A stretch of DNA of 64,000 nucleotides from Deinococcus humi (GTDB taxonomy: Bacteria; Deinococcota; Deinococci; Deinococcales; Deinococcaceae), in the NCBI RefSeq assembly GCF_014201875.1, contig NZ_JACHFL010000012.1:62001-126000 (forward strand), written 5' to 3'. The notes beneath the pieces are model-generated. The model did no database searches and was not told the origin of the DNA. It saw only the letters and a program-made list of their open reading frames with translations. The number at the start of each line of letters is the position of its first letter. The stretch's first letter is position 1. A program made the translations under genes and the position numbers. This document shows, piece by piece, positions 56,831-64,000 of the stretch.

Positions 56831-57501
56831 GCCTGTCCTCCCAGCCGCCCGATCAGCGCGCGGGCCACAGCGGGTAACGGGCCGGCAATGTCGGCAGGCA
56901 TTAGCGGGTTCTGGGCCTGACCGGGACGTTCCACGAAAGCCGTCCGCAATCCCGCTGATTTGGCCCCCGCAATGTCCCAGCCGTGGGCCGCCAGCAGCCA
57001 GCTTTCGTGGGCATGGGCGCCCGTCCGCGACAGTCCGTACTCGTAGGCCGCCCGCCCCGGCTTGAGCATCTGGCCCGGGTCCACCGAGACCGCGCCGTCC
57101 ACAAGATCGGCGAAACCGGCGTTTTCCAGCTGGGCGTTCAGCACGGCCTGGGGATTGTTAGTCAGGCAGATCAACCGCGCCCCGCCTGCGCGCAGAATGT
57201 CCAGGCCCTCGCGGGTGTCAGCGTGGGCCGGGAGCATGCGAATGCCTGCCGACAGCTCGTCCTGAAACTGTCCGCTCACTTCCTGCCCGCGTGCCTCGCC
57301 CAGTGCCTGCAGCGCTGCGCCGCCCAGCGCCGAGAAGTCGCGGTATTCGCCCAGCAGCGTGTGGGTCAGGGCCAGTTGCAGCAGCAGGCCAAACCACTGC
57401 GTCCTGGCCCCCGAATCGCCGAATGCTTCCACGAACAGCCCGTCCAGCGCCGAGAGATCGAGCAAGGTCTCGTTCATGTCCAGAAAGACGGTGGGGGTCA
57501 T
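56827..57501 (-). CDS. Haloacid dehalogenase-like HAD hydrolase
   Basis: A 224-residue HAD protein. Motif I is FLDMNETLLD (about residues 6-15, first Asp as nucleophile), and motif II has Thr-Asn in CLTNNPQ. Motif III Lys is in GQMLKPGRAAYEYGL, then LLAAHGWDIAGAKSAGL. The DMNETLLD and AAHGWDI forms are typical of type II haloacid dehalogenases, which hydrolyse 2-haloacids. Phosphatase activity is also possible. It is coupled to the YwbE gene downstream. Confidence 0.85.
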   Translation of the reverse strand: MTPTVFLDMNETLLDLSALDGLFVEAFGDSGARTQWFGLLLQLALTHTLLGEYRDFSALGGAALQALGEARGQEVSGQFQDELSAGIRMLPAHADTREGLDILRAGGARLICLTNNPQAVLNAQLENAGFADLVDGAVSVDPGQMLKPGRAAYEYGLSRTGAHAHESWLLAAHGWDIAGAKSAGLRTAFVERPGQAQNPLMPADIAGPLPAVARALIGRLGGQA

Positions 57502-57566
57502 GGGAATCAGGGTAACAGGTGGGATGCTCCGGTCCTGTCTCCTTGAACCGTCAGCTTGTTCCTGGG

Positions 57567-58733
57567 TCAGCCGCCCATCCGCACCCTGTAGTCGTCAATG
57601 GCAGCGCGTTCCAGCACAGGAATAAAAGGCCCGAGCTCGACATCCAGCCACCCCGAGGACTTGTCCGACAGCCCGATCTGCGCTTCACGCGGCCACGCCC
57701 CGATCACCTGCAAGCGGTCTGCGGTGGGCGGGTGCGAGGCGTCCAGACGAACGTTACGCGCCTGGCCTTCCTCGCGTGCTTTTGCCCAGCGTTCCGGGGA
57801 GGCCGCGTCCCACATGCGGCGCAACTCTGCGAAGACATGGGGCGCTTCGGGGCGCTGCCACTGCTTGTGCAGGGCGCTGTCCAGCAGGTCTGCCAGGTAC
57901 ATGCGGTCCAGCGCGTGGGCGGTGGCCTGCGAACCGGCCACGCGGGCGGCCAGCAGATCGGCCCGGAATTCGGCGGCCTGTTGCTGCGCCCCCACCAGGT
58001 TCAGCATCAGCGAGTACACGCCCAGCGGCACCAGCGCCATCAGGCGTGACATGAGGTTGGACACGGCCTGAAGATGCTCGGCCTGGTACTCCATCCAGGC
58101 GTCCGGTGTCAGGACAGACACGGCGTGATCCAGCACATTGAGGGCCGCCGCCACCACTCCCGAGCGCGTGGGATCGCCACTGCGTAGGTGCGCCAGCTCA
58201 TGCGCGATGACCGCCACGCGTTCCTGCGGGCGCATGCCAAACCATAGCCCCAGGCCGAGCCCCAGTGTTGGGGTTCCCCGCCATCCGGTGCGGGCCATGA
58301 ACGCATTGACCTCCGGCGTCAGCACGATCCGCACAGGCGCACGAACGTCCAGCGCCCCGGCCACCTGGGCCACCAGCGCGTGCAGTTGGGGCGCTTGCTC
58401 CGCCGTGACCTCCACGCCCCAGGGAGCGGGAAAACGGGGGCGGGCCACCCAGGCAAACCCCAGCAGCCCCACGCCGCCCAGTGCGCACAGGAGCCGGACA
58501 AAGACGTGCGCCTCTCCCCACAGCCCCAGCGCCACCAGCGCCCACCACAGTCCCACGGCGCTCAGCGCGGCATAGACCAGGATCACCAGCACCGCCAGCG
58601 CCTGCCCCAGTGCTGCTCGCGCCGATGGGGCGGGGACCGCCCTCTCCACGAAGGCGTCACGCAGCCGGGCCGATTCCCGCTGCGCCATCCCTTGCCACAT
58701 TCTGCCCAGCACACCCGCTGAAGACCGCACCAT
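57567..58733 (-). CDS. M48 family zinc metalloprotease
   Basis: A 388-residue membrane-bound protease. Two membrane helices lie near residues 42-68 and 78-98. The zinc motif HELAH ([13 protein letters not shown]) occurs near 177-181 and the third ligand Glu is probably in [18 protein letters not shown]. It belongs to the HtpX/M48 group that degrades misfolded membrane proteins. The start is set at 58733 by a TATTCT box 6 nt upstream; the very long in-frame extension to 61823 is antisense to aceE and is rejected. Confidence 0.87.
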   Translation of the reverse strand: MVRSSAGVLGRMWQGMAQRESARLRDAFVERAVPAPSARAALGQALAVLVILVYAALSAVGLWWALVALGLWGEAHVFVRLLCALGGVGLLGFAWVARPRFPAPWGVEVTAEQAPQLHALVAQVAGALDVRAPVRIVLTPEVNAFMARTGWRGTPTLGLGLGLWFGMRPQERVAVIAHELAHLRSGDPTRSGVVAAALNVLDHAVSVLTPDAWMEYQAEHLQAVSNLMSRLMALVPLGVYSLMLNLVGAQQQAAEFRADLLAARVAGSQATAHALDRMYLADLLDSALHKQWQRPEAPHVFAELRRMWDAASPERWAKAREEGQARNVRLDASHPPTADRLQVIGAWPREAQIGLSDKSSGWLDVELGPFIPVLERAAIDDYRVRMGG

Positions 58734-58739
58734 GGCTGA

Positions 58740-58745
58740 AGAATA
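58740..58745 (-). promoter_or_regulatory. -10 box (TATTCT) of the M48 protease gene
   Basis: TATTCT on the minus strand, 6 nt from the ATG at 58733. Confidence 0.5.
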
Positions 58746-58943
58746 GAGGGGCCACCCAGATGGTTTTGCCGCATATCTTTCGCGCCCGCAAGAGCTGGGC
58801 CGGGGCAGCGGAGGAGGGGCATGACCCGGACCCTCTGATGCCCATAACCAATGGCGGTGACGCAGGATGACGGCGCCCAGGCACGAGGAAACCACACAGC
58901 TGTACTCACCACCCGGTGTGGTCAATGTATGGAGAAACTCCTG

Positions 58944-58973
58944 TTGGAAGTGTCGAAGGGGGTGGCCTAGACT
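58944..58973 (+). promoter_or_regulatory. Promoter of aceE
   Basis: -35 TTGGAA (58944-58949), 18-bp spacer, -10 TAGACT (58968-58973), then 6 nt to the ATG. A short palindrome, ACCAC-N5-GTGGT (58908-58922), lies just upstream and could bind a regulator. Confidence 0.6.
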
Positions 58974-58979
58974 GGCCGC

Positions 58980-61709
58980 ATGACAAAACAGCCGCCCAAC
59001 CGCCCGCCGCGTGCGGGGCTTCCGCCGCAGGAACGCGACTCGCTGAACAGTGTGGAAACGCAGGAATGGCTGGACTCTCTGGCTTACGTGCTGGCCGACG
59101 CGGGGGACCACCGCGCAGCGGAACTGCTGACTGAGCTTGATCATTACGCCTATTTCCAGGGTGCACCCATCGAGTTCAAGCAGAACACCCCGTACATCAA
59201 TACCATCGACGTCGAGGCCCAGCCCGAATATCCCGGCAACGAGGAACTGGAACGCAAATTCCGCAACGCGATCCGCTGGAACTCGGTGGTCATGGTGCTG
59301 CGCGCCAACAAGGCCAGCGACGGCATCGGCGGTCACCTCGCCACCTACGCCAGCGCCGCCGAGTTGCTGGAAGTGGGTTTCAACCACTTCTTCCGCGGGC
59401 CGGAAGCCGGACAGGACCGCGATCTGGTGTTCTACCAGGGCCACGCTTCTCCCGGTGTGTACGCCCGCAGCTTCCTGGAAGGCCGCTGGGACGAGGGCCG
59501 CATGAACCGCTTCCGGCGCGAGCTGTCGCCGGACGGCCCCGGCCTGTCCAGCTACCCCCACCCCTGGCTGATGCCCGACTACTGGGAATTTCCCACCGTC
59601 AGCATGGGTTTGGGGCCGATTCAGGCGATCTACCAGGCGCGCTACATTAAGTACCTGGAAAACCGGGGCCTCAAGCCCAAAGGGGACGCCCGCGTGTGGG
59701 CCTTCCTGGGCGACGGCGAGATGGACGAGCCGCAGAGCATCGGCGCGATCCGCTTTGCCGCCTACGAGAACCTGGACAACCTGATCTTCGTTCTGAACGC
59801 CAACCTCCAGCGTCTGGACGGCCCGGTACGCGCCAACTCCAAGGTCATTCAGGAGTTCGAGGCACTGTTCCGGGGCGCGGGCTGGAACGTGATCAAGGTG
59901 ATCTGGGACAGCAAGTGGGACGAGCTGCTGGAAAAGGACTACAACGGCGACATCGTCAAGCGCTTTGAATTGCTGGTGGACGGCGAATCGCAGCGTTATG
60001 CGGCCTTCGGCGGCAAGGAATTGCGCGAGAAGTTCTTCAACACCCCCGAACTCAAGCGCCTGATCGAGGGCTGGTCCGACGCCGATCTGGAGCTGCTCAA
60101 CCGTGGCGGCCACGACGTGCACAAGATCTACGCCGCCTACAAGGCCGCCACCGAACACAAGGGCAGCCCCACCATCATCATCCCGCGCACCGTCAAGGGT
60201 TACGGCCTGGGCGAGAGCGCGCAGGCCCGCAACGTGGCCCACAACGTCAAGAAGCTGGACGTAGACAGCCTCAAGGCCCTGCGTACCCTGCTGGAGCTGC
60301 CCCTCAGCGACGAGCAGGTGGAGCACATGGAGTACTACAACCCCGGCCCTGACAGCCCGGAAGTGAAGTACGCCCTGGAACGCCGCGCCGCGCTGGGCGG
60401 CCTGACTCCCTCGCGCCACGTCGAGTACCCGCACCCCACTGTGCCCACGGGCGAGTTCTACGAGGAATTCGCGGGGGGCAGCAAGGGCCGCGCCGTGTCC
60501 ACGACGATGGCCGCCGTGTCGATCCTCAGCAAGCTGCTGCGCGACAAGGAGATCGGCAAGTACATTGTTCCCATCGTCCCTGACGAGGCCCGCACCTTCG
60601 GGATGGACGCCCTGGTGCCGCGCATCGGCATCTACAGCCCGCGCGGGCAGACCTACACGCCCGTCGACAGCGGCTCGCTGATGGTTTACAAGGAAAGCAT
60701 CGACGGCCAGATGCTGGAAGAGGGGCTGACCGAGGACGGCGCGATGTCTTCGTGGATCGCCGCCGCCACCAGCTACGCCAACCACGGCGTGCCCACCATT
60801 CCCTTCTACGTCTTCTATTCCATGTTCGGCATGCAGCGCATCGGCGATCTGGTGTGGGCGGCGGCGGACCAGATGGCCCGCGGCTTCCTGCTGGGCGCAA
60901 CCGCCGGGCGCACCACCCTGAACGGTGAGGGCCTGCAGCACCAGGACGGCAACAGCCACCTGCAGGGCTACGTGGTGCCGAACCTCAAAACGTATGACCC
61001 GGCCTTCGCCTACGAGCTGGCGGTGATCATCGAGGCGGGCATCCAGCGCATGTACGTGGACGGCATCAACGAGTTCTACTACATCACGGTGGACAACGAG
61101 AACGAGGTCCAGCCCGCCATGCCCGACGACGGGCGCAGCCACCAGGAAATCCACGACGGCATCATCAAGGGCCTGTATGTCTTCCAGCGCAGCCCCAACA
61201 AGAAGGCCAAGCTGCGCGCCCAGATTCTGGCCAGCGGCCCCGCGATGGACGCTGCGCAGAAGGCGGTGGAGATGCTGGAGGGCTACGGCGTGGCGGCGGA
61301 CCTGTGGAGCGTGACCAGCTACAAAGAACTCCATCAGGACGCCTTGCTGACCCAGCGCCACAACATGCTCCACCCCACCGAGGAACCCAGGATCAGCTAC
61401 CTGGCCCAGCAACTGAGCGCGGAGAACGCCCCCGGCGTCCTGATCAGCGTCAGCGATTACGTCAAGCTGGGCGCGGACGGCCTGAACGGCCACCTGGACC
61501 GCAAGCTGTGGACGTTGGGCACCGATGGCTTTGGCCGCAGCGAGGGTCGCGCCGAACTGCGTGACTTCTTTGAAGTGGATGCCAGGCATGTCGTCCTGGC
61601 CACCCTGTACGCGCTGCAACGCGACGGCAAGGTCAAGGGCGACGTGGTGGCGAAGGCGATTGCCGATCTGGGCATCGATCCCGAACGCGACGCGCCCGTC
61701 CTGCGCTAG
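58980..61709 (+). CDS. aceE: Pyruvate dehydrogenase E1 component, homodimeric type
   Basis: A 909-residue thiamine diphosphate enzyme that decarboxylates pyruvate for acetyl-CoA synthesis. The N-terminal core has [18 protein letters not shown], and the TPP motif is [19 protein letters not shown] (about residue 244). Later motifs include [22 protein letters not shown] and [23 protein letters not shown]. The single-chain type is the E. coli/Proteobacterial AceE form, unlike the alpha2beta2 form of Bacillus. The promoter has a TTGGAA -35 and a TAGACT -10, and the mRNA should be leaderless. Confidence 0.97.
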   Translation: MTKQPPNRPPRAGLPPQERDSLNSVETQEWLDSLAYVLADAGDHRAAELLTELDHYAYFQGAPIEFKQNTPYINTIDVEAQPEYPGNEELERKFRNAIRWNSVVMVLRANKASDGIGGHLATYASAAELLEVGFNHFFRGPEAGQDRDLVFYQGHASPGVYARSFLEGRWDEGRMNRFRRELSPDGPGLSSYPHPWLMPDYWEFPTVSMGLGPIQAIYQARYIKYLENRGLKPKGDARVWAFLGDGEMDEPQSIGAIRFAAYENLDNLIFVLNANLQRLDGPVRANSKVIQEFEALFRGAGWNVIKVIWDSKWDELLEKDYNGDIVKRFELLVDGESQRYAAFGGKELREKFFNTPELKRLIEGWSDADLELLNRGGHDVHKIYAAYKAATEHKGSPTIIIPRTVKGYGLGESAQARNVAHNVKKLDVDSLKALRTLLELPLSDEQVEHMEYYNPGPDSPEVKYALERRAALGGLTPSRHVEYPHPTVPTGEFYEEFAGGSKGRAVSTTMAAVSILSKLLRDKEIGKYIVPIVPDEARTFGMDALVPRIGIYSPRGQTYTPVDSGSLMVYKESIDGQMLEEGLTEDGAMSSWIAAATSYANHGVPTIPFYVFYSMFGMQRIGDLVWAAADQMARGFLLGATAGRTTLNGEGLQHQDGNSHLQGYVVPNLKTYDPAFAYELAVIIEAGIQRMYVDGINEFYYITVDNENEVQPAMPDDGRSHQEIHDGIIKGLYVFQRSPNKKAKLRAQILASGPAMDAAQKAVEMLEGYGVAADLWSVTSYKELHQDALLTQRHNMLHPTEEPRISYLAQQLSAENAPGVLISVSDYVKLGADGLNGHLDRKLWTLGTDGFGRSEGRAELRDFFEVDARHVVLATLYALQRDGKVKGDVVAKAIADLGIDPERDAPVLR

Positions 61710-61822
61710 TCCATCGTTCTCCCCTTCCTTCAATGTGGGGGAGGGGGAAACCGCACGGGGCACCGCAACGCTCCAGAACCCAAATTGAGACCTATCAATA
61801 CTGATCCACAAGGAGCCTTCCA

Positions 61823-63658
<1,836 letters not shown>

Positions 63659-63706
63659 TGGATTTCTGGAATATGGGTAGGCTGTAGCACCAGACAAAAT
63701 TTGAGG

Positions 63707-63738
63707 AACCCCCGTCCAATGTGACGGGGTTTTCTTTT
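63707..63738 (+). terminator. Intrinsic terminator of the aceEF operon
   Basis: AACCCCCGTC / GACGGGGTT stem (63707-63731) followed by TTTCTTTTG. Confidence 0.88.
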
Positions 63739-63765
63739 GTCGTGAAATTGTCAGGCTTTGTCCTG

Positions 63766-63771
63766 CATTCT
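63766..63771 (+). promoter_or_regulatory. -10 box (CATTCT) of the lipoprotein gene
   Basis: CATTCT with 6 nt to the GTG at 63778. It is weaker than the others because the first base is not T. Confidence 0.35.
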
Positions 63772-63777
63772 CGCGGC

Positions 63778-64000
63778 GTGAAGAAATTCCTGCTCCTTGT
63801 TCCCGCCCTGCTCGCTGCTTGCGCGCCCGCCTACACTGGCCCTAAACCTGGCCCGAATGAGATCATCGTGGAAGCGGTCAGCACCCTCCCCACTCGTTCT
63901 AAGCTCTCGCCGGAAAACGAGGCAGGTGTAATGGGCTTTGCCATGATCTCTGCGCTCCTCGTCAATAACTTCCGGGAATCGCCTACTCGAATCGGTCTGC
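63778..64000 (+). CDS. Putative lipoprotein (partial, runs off right edge)
   Basis: A GTG-started ORF with 74 complete codons before the window ends. It begins MKKFLLLVPALLAACAPAY: a basic n-region, hydrophobic core and LAAC lipobox (Cys15), so it should be a lipoprotein anchored in the membrane. The mature part continues GPNEIIVEAVSTLPTRS without a known motif. Its start follows a CATTCT box by 6 nt. No family can be assigned from this part. Confidence 0.7.
   Translation, partial: MKKFLLLVPALLAACAPAYTGPKPGPNEIIVEAVSTLPTRSKLSPENEAGVMGFAMISALLVNNFRESPTRIGL

Noticed and set aside
58908..58922. ACCAC-N5-GTGGT palindrome upstream of aceE as a PdhR-type site
   Set aside because: Arms of only 5 bp with a different sequence from known pyruvate-regulator sites. 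Kept only as a note under the aceE promoter.

Overview
The window is about 64 kb of high-GC chromosomal DNA that fits Deinococcus. Signs of this are a cobalt-chelatase-like protein of the D. radiodurans DR2241 type with a C-terminal cysteine set, a homodimeric pyruvate dehydrogenase E1, a short protein with a WGxxGxxG-type tail, a perfect HspR operator (HAIR) beside clpX/lon, a 17-bp palindrome at uvrB resembling the radiation/desiccation response motif, and many genes whose start codon lies only 5-7 nt after a TANNNT -10 box (leaderless transcripts). I see no tRNA or rRNA gene, prophage, CRISPR array or intact insertion sequence. It reads as stable core chromosome.

Layout. 1-7.5 kb: a partial MBL-fold hydrolase, a small WGxxGxxG protein, a membrane protein, YidD, AIM24, an unknown protein with an MFS transporter, an enoyl-CoA hydratase-like protein and malate dehydrogenase. 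8-11.2 kb: an SRPBCC / zinc alcohol dehydrogenase / SDR cluster. 11.2-13.8 kb: a citrate synthase with an N-terminal helix-turn-helix, divergent from a LeuA/homocitrate-synthase-type enzyme that resembles Re-citrate synthases, with a palindrome between them. 13.8-22 kb: an EamA transporter, an RGG-repeat protein, DinB and methyltransferase, an ECF sigma/anti-sigma pair, MarC, an HNH protein and an HD hydrolase. 22-25.5 kb: a response regulator / four-PAS histidine kinase / Rcp1-like regulator operon. 25.8-32.5 kb: RNase J, then clpP-clpX-lon. 32.5-36.5 kb: type IV pilus ATPases PilT and PilB. 36.6-41.4 kb: YqeG-like HAD, PgeF, FabI, GuaB, a broken HIT gene and an EF-hand protein.

41.6-49.6 kb: the DR2241-type chelatase, then a compact purine operon purC-purS-cupin-purQ-dinB-purL-purF. 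49.7-52.8 kb: LysR and uvrB. 53-58.7 kb: sucA, a small two-helix membrane protein, a Rho-N-like small protein, YwbE, a haloacid dehalogenase-like HAD and an M48 protease. 59-63.7 kb: aceE-aceF of the pyruvate dehydrogenase complex, then the start of a lipoprotein gene.

Main themes are central carbon metabolism (mdh, sucA, aceEF, two citrate-synthase-type enzymes), purine synthesis (pur operon, guaB) and protein quality control under heat-shock control (clpPX-lon). The most notable points are the divergent pair of unrelated citrate-synthase-type enzymes with a candidate operator, the HAIR element inside the 3' end of clpX, the RDRM-like palindrome at uvrB, the doubly disrupted HIT gene, and a 19-bp perfect inverted repeat across a response-regulator stop codon.
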